A stretch of DNA of 64,000 nucleotides from Nitzschia sp. DOCU1 (Eukaryota > Bacillariophyta > Bacillariophyceae > Bacillariales > Bacillariaceae), in contig OX595997.1 of assembly GCA_951394045.1 (NCBI GenBank), positions 558,001 to 622,000 of the forward strand, read 5' to 3'. Below the pieces are notes generated by a model. The model saw only the letters and a program-made list of their open reading frames with translations, was not told the origin of the DNA and searched no databases. A program made the translations under genes and the position numbers. The stretch's first letter is position 1; each line of letters opens with the position of its first letter. Of the stretch, positions 32,434 through 42,906 are shown piece by piece.

Positions 32434-33330
32434 ATGACTCTATTACGATCTTTGACGGCTGCGTACTACCTGGCCGCGTTTGTTACGGCGCAATTGGATT
32501 TACCTGGACTCGATGAATCCTCAAAACCAGGAGATTCGCAAGGCGCCTTGGATTCTGTCTTGGATTGCGGTCAAAAGACCAATGACTTGTTGAATATTGC
32601 TGACGTCTACAATAGTCTAGTGGACTTGAGGCAAGCCGCGGCAGTCAAACTCCAGAATAGTGCCGATGCTTGCGTCGAGAATTCTGATGGCAGTTTTGTA
32701 TGTACCTTGGATTATCAAACCTTGCCCAGCGACTACAAGAGTGTTTGTGAAACGAATGGGGGTGTCTATGATGAAAATGATCATCAAGTCTCGTGTACTT
32801 CGGATGTGGATCCTACCATGACGGGTCCTGTGGTGTATAGGTTTACCAACTATCCCACTTGTTTTTCAAGTGATTGTACGGATTCGGATTTGGAACGATG
32901 GATTGCTGATGAAGTAGATGATTTTGAAATTTCCATTGAACAAGATACCGCTTGGGTTTGCGATTCTTCCTATGTGATTGAAACGACCGCACCCGATCAA
33001 TCGGCGGCTACCATTTCGGGGACCACGGGTACTTGTCCCAATCGAGCGCAGGACACTGCCGACAAATGTGGACCTTTGGCGGCCAACCGAGAAAATCAAA
33101 TGTGCGATTGTTATGCCTTTTGTGATGGTAAATTGGTGGAATGTGACAAGTTTGATTCGACGGGGGCCTCGCAAGTCTTTTGTACTGGCGATTTAGTCAT
33201 GGGATGTACCAATGCCTTGTTTGAACAATATGGCGTAGAGCAAGGAAAGCTCATGGCATCGGCAATGACATTGTCGGTAGTAACTGTGGCCACTGCGACT
33301 GCCGTTTTGGCAATGATCATGATGATTTAA
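32434..33330 (+). CDS. Cys-rich secreted or anchored protein, family member 1
   Basis: The 298-residue protein has a signal peptide (MTLLRSLTAAYYLAAFVTA), about 18 cysteines in the mature part and a hydrophobic C-terminus (about 278-298) suited to a GPI signal or anchor. Its middle pattern is FVCTLDY, SVCETNGGVYDENDHQVSC, YPTCFSSDCT, then AWVCD. The same order recurs in the minus-strand protein at 36.1-37.2 kb, so both belong to one diatom extracellular family of unknown function. Acidic overall. Single exon. Confidence 0.75.
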   Translation: MTLLRSLTAAYYLAAFVTAQLDLPGLDESSKPGDSQGALDSVLDCGQKTNDLLNIADVYNSLVDLRQAAAVKLQNSADACVENSDGSFVCTLDYQTLPSDYKSVCETNGGVYDENDHQVSCTSDVDPTMTGPVVYRFTNYPTCFSSDCTDSDLERWIADEVDDFEISIEQDTAWVCDSSYVIETTAPDQSAATISGTTGTCPNRAQDTADKCGPLAANRENQMCDCYAFCDGKLVECDKFDSTGASQVFCTGDLVMGCTNALFEQYGVEQGKLMASAMTLSVVTVATATAVLAMIMMI

Positions 33331-34659
33331 AGAGAGAGAAAAAAGACGGTAACGAGTGCGAAGCAACAAGATATATACTAGGAAGGATCAAGAGGCATCA
33401 GCGAGCCCTAGTAGTAAGAGAGGGACGACGAGACAAAGTGGAATGAAAGATCCAGCTTTTTTATAGTCCATAATAATAGTATGCATGTGTAATATTTTAG
33501 GATTCAAACTTTATAGTCAGATGACTTTTGAAAGCAGAAATCCTAAGGGAACAAAATGTCATGCTGTTGTTCGGGGGGCCGTGGGAGTTATTGTTTGACT
33601 AACTAGGAATAGGTCATGTTGGATCGACGCAAGAGCCCAAGCATACATGGGGTAATACTAGTAAGCGTTCCATGATCGGGCGAAACGTACATATCAGCAG
33701 TCGCAGCCGGCGGGGGGAGATGTTGAGGATTCTGCTACTAGTAGATGGGATATGGTGAAAGAGGTGACACAACAAAAGTAACTACCAGAACATTGAGGAA
33801 CGTTAGTCACTCCACTGGGTATTACTGTGCTGACGCTACAACAAATGCGCCGAGAGTAATATGTTTACATGGAACGCTCCACTCTCTAGAGATAGCGTCT
33901 CTACAGTAGCTGACGTAGGCAATCCTTCATACCTCCGGGTGCCGAGACAGCGGATTGACCTTTTGGGTTCGGCAACGACACGACACGCGGTAGGAAAACG
34001 CCCCGATGCGTTCGCCGAGGCTCCCGAGCATGAAAGGCGCGTGTCGTTCGGGGTTCTGATCGAAAATTTTACCGTAGGATTCGGCCATTCGGAGAAACGA
34101 ACTAGTTCGTTCGCTCCAATGTCGTTCTAGTAGGCCCCTCACACACTTTGCGAAGTGCAAAGTCACGACCATCGACACATTTATCCACATCCCCTTTGAC
34201 ACCAAAGGCCTTTCCCGACGATGCTCTGACACTGCCACTCTGCCAGAGCTCACCGGGAAAGCTTTTGTTTCCATAACGAGACACGTGATGCTTGATATAT
34301 CTGAACAGTCCAGTGCTTCATTTGTTGATGGAAACAGCCTGCCACCATTCTCCAAAGGCGAACGGAGTATTTTGTCATGGCAGGATGACATTTTGGAATG
34401 ATTCCATTTTGATCCAGGACTATCCTTGACATGCGTCGTCTCGCACTCAAACTATGAATCATCTTCATCAAGAAGAAGCAGCGTTGTAACAGAAAAAGCC
34501 TGTTATCATGTTGATGCGAACGGACATTCTTTGTGAGTGTTCGAGTTTGATCCAGGCCTTCTGGTCCTCATTCATCTCGTATAAAGATCAAAGCACATGC
34601 TCTCACAAAATCCAAAACCATCAAACCAAAAACCACATTCACGATAAAACAAAAACAAC
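33331..34659. other. intergenic; a 16-bp perfect palindrome, no gene seen
   Basis: The frame at 33927-34391 (minus) has no coding-like domain content. A perfect palindrome AACGAACTAGTTCGTT lies at 34096-34111. Nothing else stands out in this stretch of more than 1.3 kb. Confidence 0.35.
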
Positions 34660-35790
34660 ATGTCAGCTACCTCTGACTGGAGACTCAAACTCTTTGGAGA
34701 TTCTATTCTCTTGAATACTCCAGCCGACCTTGACATAACGGATCTCGAAGCCGGCGTCGAACAACCTGCGGATGCTAAAAAAGAAGAGGCAGTCCCGTCC
34801 AAGACCAAGCCTACCCTTGAATACTTTCAGGGATACGATTACATTGCCCTCTTTTTCGGAGCCAACTATTGTCCGTTCTGTAAAAAGTTTGCTCCGTCCG
34901 TGGTGGCTGCCAAGGATAACTTTGAAGCCAAAAAGGCCAAGGTCATTTTTGTCAGCAATGATCGTGACCTTGAAAATTTCTATACAAGTTGCGCCAAGGT
35001 TCGTGGTATCGATGTCATGAACTACGATACTAGCAAGACGGCCCAAATGCGTGATCTCTTTGGTCTCAAGACCATTCCTGCTCTCATGATTCTCCGCAAC
35101 AATGACTTTACCAACGATCACCCCCACGTCTACAGTAACGCCCGTGAGATTTTGGAATTGGATCCCAAACTTGTCAACTTTCCTTGGGGTTCGATTGAGA
35201 CCAAGCAAGCGGCTCCTGTGACTGCCTATGAACGTATCTGGATCCATGGTCAGCACGGCAAGTGGTGGCAATTGGGCCACAAAAACGTGTCGGAGGTTCA
35301 TCCCAACGACATGTACATGGACGAGCATGCCGTTCGTATTCGAGCTGGCTTGTTGAATGTCATCACATGGCTGGCGGTCGTGAACGTCTTGTATATCCAT
35401 AAGACCATTTATGCGTCGTACTTCTTTGGCCTCGTGGGCTGGGAGTTTGTCACTTCCATGATTTTTGGATTGACTCCCTTTGCTCCATTGGGCTGGATCG
35501 GTACTTTGATGGCCATTGTATTGCAACCTGCTCCCCTTTGGAAACCTGCCAGGCCTAAACGATTTGCATGGCTGATTGGCTTGTCGTTGGCTGTGACGTG
35601 TTACACCTTGGTGCAATTCAAGGAAGAATTAGGAGATGCCTACAAACCTGCGGTAGCTGGTGTTGCCTTGACGTGCAATGTGGCAACGTGGTTGGAAGGA
35701 AATGCAGGATTTTGCGTCGGATGCTTTATTTACAACAATATCCTTGTGAAATTCTTCAAATACGAAGAATGCAAAGAGTGCAAACTCTAG
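34660..35790 (+). CDS. thioredoxin-like (tryparedoxin/nucleoredoxin type) domain + DUF4395 membrane protein
   Basis: The 376-residue protein has a thioredoxin fold at about 55-165: ALFFGANYCPFCKKFAPSVV gives a CPFC active site in place of the WCPPC of tryparedoxins, then VIFVSNDRD and a cis-Pro loop KTIPALMIL. Residues 220-376 hold a DUF4395-type membrane part (RAGLLNVITWLAVVNVLYI; PLWKPARPKRFAWLIGLSL) ending with LEGNAGFCVGCFIYN, a further Cys pair that could exchange electrons with the thioredoxin domain. It would form a membrane-bound thiol/disulfide relay; compartment and partner are unknown. No classical signal peptide. Single exon. Confidence 0.82.
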   Translation: MSATSDWRLKLFGDSILLNTPADLDITDLEAGVEQPADAKKEEAVPSKTKPTLEYFQGYDYIALFFGANYCPFCKKFAPSVVAAKDNFEAKKAKVIFVSNDRDLENFYTSCAKVRGIDVMNYDTSKTAQMRDLFGLKTIPALMILRNNDFTNDHPHVYSNAREILELDPKLVNFPWGSIETKQAAPVTAYERIWIHGQHGKWWQLGHKNVSEVHPNDMYMDEHAVRIRAGLLNVITWLAVVNVLYIHKTIYASYFFGLVGWEFVTSMIFGLTPFAPLGWIGTLMAIVLQPAPLWKPARPKRFAWLIGLSLAVTCYTLVQFKEELGDAYKPAVAGVALTCNVATWLEGNAGFCVGCFIYNNILVKFFKYEECKECKL

Positions 35791-36108
35791 TAGTAGTATT
35801 CGACGAAGGATCAAAAAGGCTGGGCAAGGTGTCAATGAGAAGAGATACCTATTGCGTGCATGTTCTCATATCACGAGTATATAAGATATTATAGAGTATG
35901 ATTGTCATTTGCTTGCTGCTCATAGAACAACAGAGTAGTCTATCAATCTATCCCGCGGCCAGCTATTAGTTTGTCAGTTAATGGCTCGATCCATCCTGCT
36001 ACTACCGGTAGCTAGTCGCAATTGAAGACGCCGAAAGTCTTGATACAAAAGTATATGCATTATACATTACTGGAGTAGAAAGTTAACTCCTCTGGCAAAT
36101 ACAGTCTA
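35791..36108. other. convergent 3' flanks; no gene seen
   Basis: AT-rich stretch between two converging genes, presumably both 3' UTRs and polyadenylation signals. Confidence 0.35.
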
Positions 36109-37191
36109 CTAGTATTGAGCCCACGAGTAGAGCACGCCATGGAATAGGGCAACGGCCAGGAACATCCATCCTCCCAATGTTGTAGCACTACTCGCTCCCT
36201 CAAGTTCTGCTTTTGCCTCTTCCGTTTCGGCTTGTTTCTTGGCATCTTCTTTTTGGGACTCAATTTGATCTTGAAAGACTTGATGTGCCGTAGATCCAAC
36301 ATGTGCATTAGTACCTTCCAAATCGACATGGCATACCCAGGATCCCGCTTGATACGAAAATGGCATTGTATTTGTTGTTGTCGCCGTAGTCAATCGAGTC
36401 ATCATGGCAGCCGCCAATCGATGAATCGATTTGGTTTCCAAAATGGCACCCGTATTGTTATTGCAAGACATGCCCAAACAATCGGGCGTGCCTACAAAAT
36501 TGAAAATAATCGAAGCCACTTCGGTAGACGAAGGTTTTGTAGTGGTAGTTCCACCACCACCACCACCACCCATCATGCCATTGTTGCCACGATTCATTCC
36601 GCCACCGTTCTTATTGTTCATGCCGTTATTCTTGATGCCGGATACGGAACAAATCAAGGTATGATCTGTTTCCAAATAGGTACCATTGACTTGTCCACAT
36701 GCCTCGGGCATTGATGGGACTCCTCCACGGAGGTCCAATTGACAGGTACGTTGTAACATACCCAAAGCATTCTTGGTGACAGCCTCGGGACATTCCACAG
36801 GCTGGGTACGAACGAAATTATCCAAGGCTGTGGCATCCTGTTGAATGACGGTATTCATCATAATGACTCGTGTATCCTGAATACAAGCCGTCATGTCTTC
36901 CCCAGAAACTTGCCCAAAGGGAGATTCGGGTGGGGCTTGTTTGTTGGGCATGTAACCATGACCATTCAAAGTATTGCCACCACCGTATTGACCTTTTGTT
37001 GCAGTTCCATATTTACCACCATTGGGCTTGGTGGGTTTGACGGGCGTTTGACCCTGAGTAAACGTCTTGGAGGGAGCCGTATTTTCCGTAGTGACAGTAG
37101 CAGTAGTAGCATCCTCAGCCGCTACTACTAACGCCAATGGAGTGGCACTGAGAAGAAGAAGGAGACTCCAACAAGTACGAGAGAACTTCAT
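36109..37191 (-). CDS. Cys-rich secreted or anchored protein, family member 2
   Basis: The 360-residue protein starts at MKFSRTCWSLLLLLS, a clear signal peptide; an in-frame upstream Met at 37296 would put a second hydrophobic leader in front. A Thr/Pro/Gly/Lys-rich region is followed by the same pattern as the 32.4-kb protein: CQLDL, EACGQVNGTYLETDHTLICS, then TPDCLGMSC and SWVCHVD. An insert of Asn, Met and Gly runs (about 195-225) is low complexity. A Glu/Lys/Ala-rich stretch and a hydrophobic C-terminus (GGWMFLAVALFHGVLYSW) end it. Function unknown; likely a cell-surface protein. Confidence 0.72.
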   Translation of the reverse strand: MKFSRTCWSLLLLLSATPLALVVAAEDATTATVTTENTAPSKTFTQGQTPVKPTKPNGGKYGTATKGQYGGGNTLNGHGYMPNKQAPPESPFGQVSGEDMTACIQDTRVIMMNTVIQQDATALDNFVRTQPVECPEAVTKNALGMLQRTCQLDLRGGVPSMPEACGQVNGTYLETDHTLICSVSGIKNNGMNNKNGGGMNRGNNGMMGGGGGGGTTTTKPSSTEVASIIFNFVGTPDCLGMSCNNNTGAILETKSIHRLAAAMMTRLTTATTTNTMPFSYQAGSWVCHVDLEGTNAHVGSTAHQVFQDQIESQKEDAKKQAETEEAKAELEGASSATTLGGWMFLAVALFHGVLYSWAQY

Positions 37192-37648
37192 GGTGTTTGT
37201 TTGTTGTAATGGATGAAAAATGCGAATGAGAACAGACACCAAGTGGGATGCTATGGGGAGCAAGGGCATGAACGAAACGAACAACAACACATACAATCGG
37301 AAGTCACTGGTCTTGGAAAATTGGGCGAGATTTTTGCACGTAGAAACTGTACTACACTCTACGGTGTCACAGAGCTAGTGTAGGGAACCGGCGACAGATG
37401 GAAGGGCCGAAGTCGCGCTTGGGACCTCGTATCAGTCATGGAAATAGCTCGTATGGACATTTCCAAAAACGGTCGAATGAGTCGCAATTCGCCATTTTTT
37501 GCGAGCGATCTTCGTATGGTTGGGCTTCGCCCTTTTATGGATTTCACCTCTCTCTCTCCATTTTCAATAGAAGAAGTTGCCATTCTGATTCGTTGTTGCC
37601 ATTGCTCTATTCATCCCAGAGGTTATTAGTTGTGAAGCAGGCAGTATC
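37192..37648. other. divergent 5' flanks; no gene seen
   Basis: Shared upstream region of the Cys-rich protein (minus) and the EDR2-C gene (plus). No motif claimed. Confidence 0.35.
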
Positions 37649-39899
37649 ATGATGATGTCTCCAGAAGAGAATAGTGGTGGAGAAAACGCAGCAAACGAAG
37701 AGTCTAATGTGGCGAGTAGCAACACGGTGGATCCTCGTGCCTCTCCACCACCCCCTCCATCTCTACCACGTTCCTCTCCACCACCATCCCCACCCGTCGA
37801 AACACCTTCGAGATCTGCCTTGATGACTCATCGAATTATTAGTTCGCCATCTTCGCCTACCAAAAAATCCTTGATTCCACCCACATCGCCCACCAAAAAG
37901 ACCATGATGATGATGCCGAATATGCAAACACTTAAAGACAAATCCAAACAAGTCCTAGAAAAGGTCCATCATCCCGTGGAATCGGCCAAACAAGTCGCTC
38001 ATGCCGCCGCTGCGGCGGCAGCTGCAGCTAGTCAATTGGCATCTATTTCGGCAGCAGCCGCCACACCCAACTTTTTGACCAACAAAAAGAAACAGGCCAC
38101 AGTCATCGACGAACCTTCCTTGTCCACGTCAGTCGACATGAGTAGCACTATTCCTACGGCTTCGACTCGTCAAGTCGATGCTCCCATGAGTTCGGTTCGT
38201 ATCGTGGAACAACCTGCGCTTTGGGTGGACGATTTCCAGCCATTGTCGTCACCGCCACCAACAAGAAAAAGCAGAAGTCATAGTGGTGGTAGCGGTAGTA
38301 AGAGGCGTCGAAAATCAACCAAGTCCAGCAAAGCATCGGCTGCTTCTCGACTGTTTGAATTTGTGTCATCGCTACTACCCACTCTGCCACCCATACAAGA
38401 CAATGATGACATGATTTTGGGTGTGGTAGTAGCATCGATTGCTATTTTGGAAACTTGGTCCAGCCTGCACGATATTTGGCATACGCAGACTGTACCACTT
38501 AATGTGGTGGGGGCTTGGATGTTGGTGGCGTTTTTTCTAGGCATGCAAGTCGATGGCAAAATGGTAGTGGAAGAAATCAAGGCCAATCTTTTGGGACCTG
38601 GATTAAGCAAAACAACTCCTTCCAGCATGCCAGTGGAGATTGCAGTGGACTCGACGGGTACCAATGCGTTGTTGGCAACACCCAGTGTCGAGACAACGAC
38701 AACAACAAAGGCTATTCCACGAGTCAATCCTTTGAGAATGTTGACCAGTGCCATTTTACAGCAACCCAATCGTCCAGCAGATACTTCGACTGTGGCGGTG
38801 AAATCGGCAACGACATCTCTCAAGCGAAGTGCCAGTGTACAAGAACAACTTCGACGAAACATGCAATTTAGTCATACCTTTGCTCGTAAATTGAGTCAAT
38901 TTGCCAAACGCAAGACTCTCAAAGAAGACGAAACAGAGCCAATGTTGGCACCCACAAAAGAAGAAGAAACAACCGGACAATCCCAAGAAGAAGAGTCATC
39001 ATCGCCCGATCATTCGACACATGGAATGGGACGCATGGATTCGGATCTTTCTCAAGCGACTGTTTTGTTGACTAAAATGAATGTGGTTCCCTTGGGAAAT
39101 TTACGAGGCATTGACATTTTTTTGTCGGATTGTGCCGAAGCCGAATTATCCACACATCCATTTTTGATTCGGTACGTTGACGTTTTTGTTGGAATAGTTC
39201 TGGTTTCACTTGCATTCGCATTCAACACTCACGTTTCTTCCATTGGCAATTAATTCTGCTTCTATCAGTAATGGTTTGCACGATGTTCCAACATTTATGA
39301 TCAATATGATGACTCAATGGGGTACCATTTTGGTGTATTTGGAATTGCCAGCGTGGGTCAGAGAAGAAGACGGTTGGACGGAAAAGGAAAGTGATCCAGA
39401 TGATGTCAAGGCTTTGAAACGATTCTTGAGTGGCAACGATGAGTATCGTCGACAACGCCTCAAAATCATTCCAGAACTGGTCCAAGCTCCATATGCCGTC
39501 CGTCTAATGGCACCGTCAGGTGTCGAGATTCAAATGGAAAAACCTGGATTGGTGGAAACAAGTTATTATGCTTGTCCTGATCCCATTTGCTGTTGGGAGG
39601 TCACGTTTGATTTTATGGGCAATCCGGCGATTCGAGGCATGGCCTCGCTCGTCAAACGATACTTGGCCAGCATGTCTGTGGATTTTGCATTGGTGATTTC
39701 CAAACCCGATGGACAAGTGGAGGATGAACCCCATGCCATGTTGGGATTATGGAGATTCGACCATGTTAACGTGTCTCAATATCCACCCATGCCCGATCGT
39801 TTTGAAATCGATGACGAGGAAAAGCGGGATGAAATACAGGCAAGTCGGCTCGTCAAGGAAGCGTCGAAACGAGTGCTCGTAGCGGCCGGTGCATGGTAA
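37649..39899 (+). CDS. EDR2 C-terminal (DUF1336)-like protein with disordered N-terminus and membrane region
   Basis: Two exons, 37649-39171 and 39269-39899; the 97-nt intron (GTACGT..TATCAG) splits an Arg codon, giving 717 residues. A Pro/Ser-rich and then Ala-rich, disordered start (about 1-230) precedes hydrophobic helices (about 250-300: MILGVVVASIAILETW; VVGAWMLVAFFLGM). The C-terminal domain (about 490-700) has EDR2-C features: HDVPTFMINMMTQWG, RLKIIPELVQAPYAVRLMA, WEVTFDFMGNPAIRGMASLV and a closing LGLWRFDHVNVS. EDR2-C proteins bind lipids or act at contact sites; in plants they damp defence signalling. The match is by pattern only. Confidence 0.68.
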
Positions 39900-40360
39900 C
39901 TCTACAGTCAAAGAGTATTGCTTCTACAATAGTAGCTACTACTCAAACGTTTGATTGATACTAGAAGAAGTTCCACTTCATCTATCTGCTCTATTCTCCT
40001 CGTTCGTTTTGCGATGAGACCCGCGCATCAATCGCCTTAAAAAAGCCCCCAAAAGATCCAAGTCGAATCATCCGACTAAAGGTTTCGGATCTTTTTGTTG
40101 CCGAGAGAGCGACCATGATGTGCTCTCGCGACGCCGATGAGGCTTTGGGACATGCCATTGTACAAAAGTTGCCAGAAGAAGCGGGAAGACCTGCACTGCA
40201 CTGCATGAAGAAGGCGTGAATGGCAAAAGGTATCTGTGATACCAAGCCGGGAAAATGAGTCACGGAAACGGACCTTGAGGAGGCGACGGCTGTTAGAAAC
40301 GAGTGGCCACAAAAGGAGAGACCAGGCGGCCGACCTTTTTGTAAGTGCTGACAGCGTCTC
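39900..40360. other. intergenic; no gene seen
   Basis: Minus-strand frame 39991-40473 overlaps the next gene's start in antisense and has no domain. Otherwise flanking sequence. Confidence 0.35.
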
Positions 40361-42472
40361 ATGAGATTTCGTGGCATTCTACTTGTTGTGGCTTGTTGTT
40401 GCAGTTTCACCAAGTCATTCTGGCACACGCCACCAGCAGGCAAACGGAGAATAAGCCCAGCCAAGGGCTCCATCTATACAGTGATGCCAGGGCACTTCGA
40501 CTTTGTGCACCCGACCATTGCCGAGGTATTGGCTTGTCCTGAAATCGCCAAGCCAAGAGAACTTCGCTATCTTTCTTTGGATCGTGACGATAATGGCGAT
40601 TTGTTGAGAATATCTTTGCAATTCCCAGAAAATGCAGAGATGGAGGATTTGCTAGTAGTGTTGGCCCATGAATGCCATGAATGGATCTACAGCAACGAGG
40701 AATGGTTAGGGAGTTTTGGCAGATCCGAGCGAGAACAACGGCCCGATTATTGGTTAGCCTTGAGTGAATTCGCACGGGATGAAGAAGCTTCCTCCTCGAA
40801 TAATAGTAGCAATGTCATGATTGCAACCCTCCTCGCCTTGAATGGATTGGAATCCGCCATTCGAAATGCGACGGGATACACGACAGGAAAGGCTCCTCTC
40901 TTCAAAACCATGATCAACGAATTGACGTGTCCAAAGATGAACCATGTTTGTTCATTACTATTGACTCCTCATGGGTTGAATTTACGGAATTTGTTGTGGC
41001 ATGGGTTTATAACCAATTTGCCGCGGCCTTGGTTGTCGCTGGTACTCGTCCTGACGCAACTCGTCGTTCGAAAAGATGGATCCGAACGAAATGACAATGC
41101 AAATCATACGAATACTACGTTGATCATGAATGTTCGTGAGGTTCCTGAGTTTGATAGATTGCTCGAGCACGCTCGAGTTTGGAGGGATGATCCGCCTTCT
41201 TTGATGCGCAGCAACCAGCCCTGGTTGCCACCTTTGCACCACGCTCTTTATGAAGCATGGGTGCTACCATGGCTCAAGTCTCGACAACGCCCTGCCACGT
41301 GCTGTGCCTTGCTCAGCATCTTGTTGGAGCACGGTCTTCGTATGGACTGGTGTCATGCCAATGATCGACTCGACGATCGGATAGCTCGACCCCACACATT
41401 CTTTGTTACGTTGGATGGGCACGGACAGCGTCAAATTCATGACCTGCTCCTTCATCCATATGTAACTGCTGGCAGCAGCAGTAAGGAGGACGCTTTGTTG
41501 CGAAATGCTTTGATTGCTCAAGCCGAGCTACCCGCGTCAACTCTGGCGTTGTTGACAGATCTCTTTTGCTCGTCGTACGGTGGGCCCAATATTCGGGCGG
41601 CCGTGTCGCATGGATTGTGGGATGAGTTGCTAGAAGAAGAGTGGACTGAATCTTGGAGTAAAAATGAAAATAAAGATCAAAAGGATCACGGGACGCAAGA
41701 TCGATTGTGGGATATGATCCAACTTATCCTATTTGCCATGGATTCGGTTGCCACGAGAAGCCCCATTCCTGACTATCTACCAGTCTTTTCTTATACGGCT
41801 GTAACTCGACGGGCGCTCTGGGACTGTCAGACTTATCTGCAAGAGCTGGTTGGCATGACCAATCCAAAGGAAACTGCTGAGGAAACGGATCCCGATGTGA
41901 CTTATTGCGCTAGCGAACTCAGTGGAAGCGTTCCGGCAGAGCTGCTGGCCTTGCAACGGGGTTACGACGTGTTAGCAATACAGGAGCCTCTCTTGCAAAG
42001 AATAGAGTGTTGGGAGATGGAATGCGTATACGAGGAGCACGAAATGAATCTACGTCTAGCCGATGCCGGTCTGACAATTTCTCTTTTACACGATGTGGCG
42101 GCCGCTAGCCAACAATTGCTGCACGACGTACGCGACGCGTGCAGCTACTTGGATTCCCATGCATCGGCAAATAAGCGCAAGCAAAAGAGTTGGCTTCGCA
42201 TGGTTGGCCCAAGTCGAGATATTGGCATCACTTTGTACACCTTGGCGCTCAATGTAGCAATTTTGTCTCTTCGCACGGAGCAAGAAGAAGATGCGACCAT
42301 GACCAAAGCCCTGCAACGGACGCGTATGGTCGTATCCACGTCCCAAAACTTTTTAAAAGACAAAGTCGATCGGGCTACCAAATCCATTCTTGAGTATACC
42401 AAGGGGAAAGCCATTCAGCAAGTAGCGGCAAGAATCCAGTCAGCGAAGGATGAACAAGACCGCACTGGCTAG
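40361..42472 (+). CDS. unknown 703-residue protein with signal peptide
   Basis: It begins with a signal peptide (MRFRGILLVVACCCSFTKSF). The rest is soluble, largely helical and acidic, with several Trp, Cys and His residues; notable segments are VLAHECHEWIYSNEEWLGSF (about 105), SRQRPATCCALLSILLEHGL (about 310) and a helical C-terminus. I recognise no domain. HECHE is not a zinc-protease HExxH. Phe or Trp just after the likely cleavage site is a weak hint of plastid import; secretion is equally possible. The long intact single-exon frame argues for a real gene. Confidence 0.7.
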   Translation: MRFRGILLVVACCCSFTKSFWHTPPAGKRRISPAKGSIYTVMPGHFDFVHPTIAEVLACPEIAKPRELRYLSLDRDDNGDLLRISLQFPENAEMEDLLVVLAHECHEWIYSNEEWLGSFGRSEREQRPDYWLALSEFARDEEASSSNNSSNVMIATLLALNGLESAIRNATGYTTGKAPLFKTMINELTCPKMNHVCSLLLTPHGLNLRNLLWHGFITNLPRPWLSLVLVLTQLVVRKDGSERNDNANHTNTTLIMNVREVPEFDRLLEHARVWRDDPPSLMRSNQPWLPPLHHALYEAWVLPWLKSRQRPATCCALLSILLEHGLRMDWCHANDRLDDRIARPHTFFVTLDGHGQRQIHDLLLHPYVTAGSSSKEDALLRNALIAQAELPASTLALLTDLFCSSYGGPNIRAAVSHGLWDELLEEEWTESWSKNENKDQKDHGTQDRLWDMIQLILFAMDSVATRSPIPDYLPVFSYTAVTRRALWDCQTYLQELVGMTNPKETAEETDPDVTYCASELSGSVPAELLALQRGYDVLAIQEPLLQRIECWEMECVYEEHEMNLRLADAGLTISLLHDVAAASQQLLHDVRDACSYLDSHASANKRKQKSWLRMVGPSRDIGITLYTLALNVAILSLRTEQEEDATMTKALQRTRMVVSTSQNFLKDKVDRATKSILEYTKGKAIQQVAARIQSAKDEQDRTG

Positions 42473-42906
42473 CTAGCTAGTAGAGGCATTGCACCCATCC
42501 TAAGGTCTATTGGCCGCAATTCTTTTAAATTTTAAAGCTTATCGTAGTAGTAGAAGTATATTGATACAATAGTCAAGGATAGAATACACCATGAGGGATC
42601 CATGACAGAGTCTCCCGTCGTTCCATTCTACTAGCATGCTGAGATGCAAGCTGACCTCTTCGACCACAATCAAGATAGGTGCCTACTTACCCATGCATAT
42701 GGGGTGCCCAGGCACCAATTGACATCGATCCGTCGAAACGAGTGGCGCCGGATTTTTGTGGACCCGACGACCGACCATGGCGCTCAAAAACCACTCCATT
42801 GCATTGTGTTTTGTCATTCGACACTGAGCGCCCTCCATCTACCGATTACCCACTTATCCATTCGGAACATCGCTGCGTCGTGAGCCAGCTAGCTAGAACA
42901 ATCATC
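42473..42906. other. intergenic; no separate gene seen
   Basis: Frames reading from 42644 and 42679 run into the RCC1 gene, but their first 70 or so residues look non-coding. They are taken as 5' UTR. Confidence 0.35.

Noticed and set aside
33927..34391. 154-residue minus-strand frame in the gene-free gap
   Set aside because: No recognisable domain, atypical composition, and several other frames overlap it equally.
34663..35616. 317-residue minus-strand frame antisense to the thioredoxin-DUF4395 gene
   Set aside because: It mirrors a clear gene on the other strand, and its composition (many His, Gln and Arg) is that of an antisense shadow.
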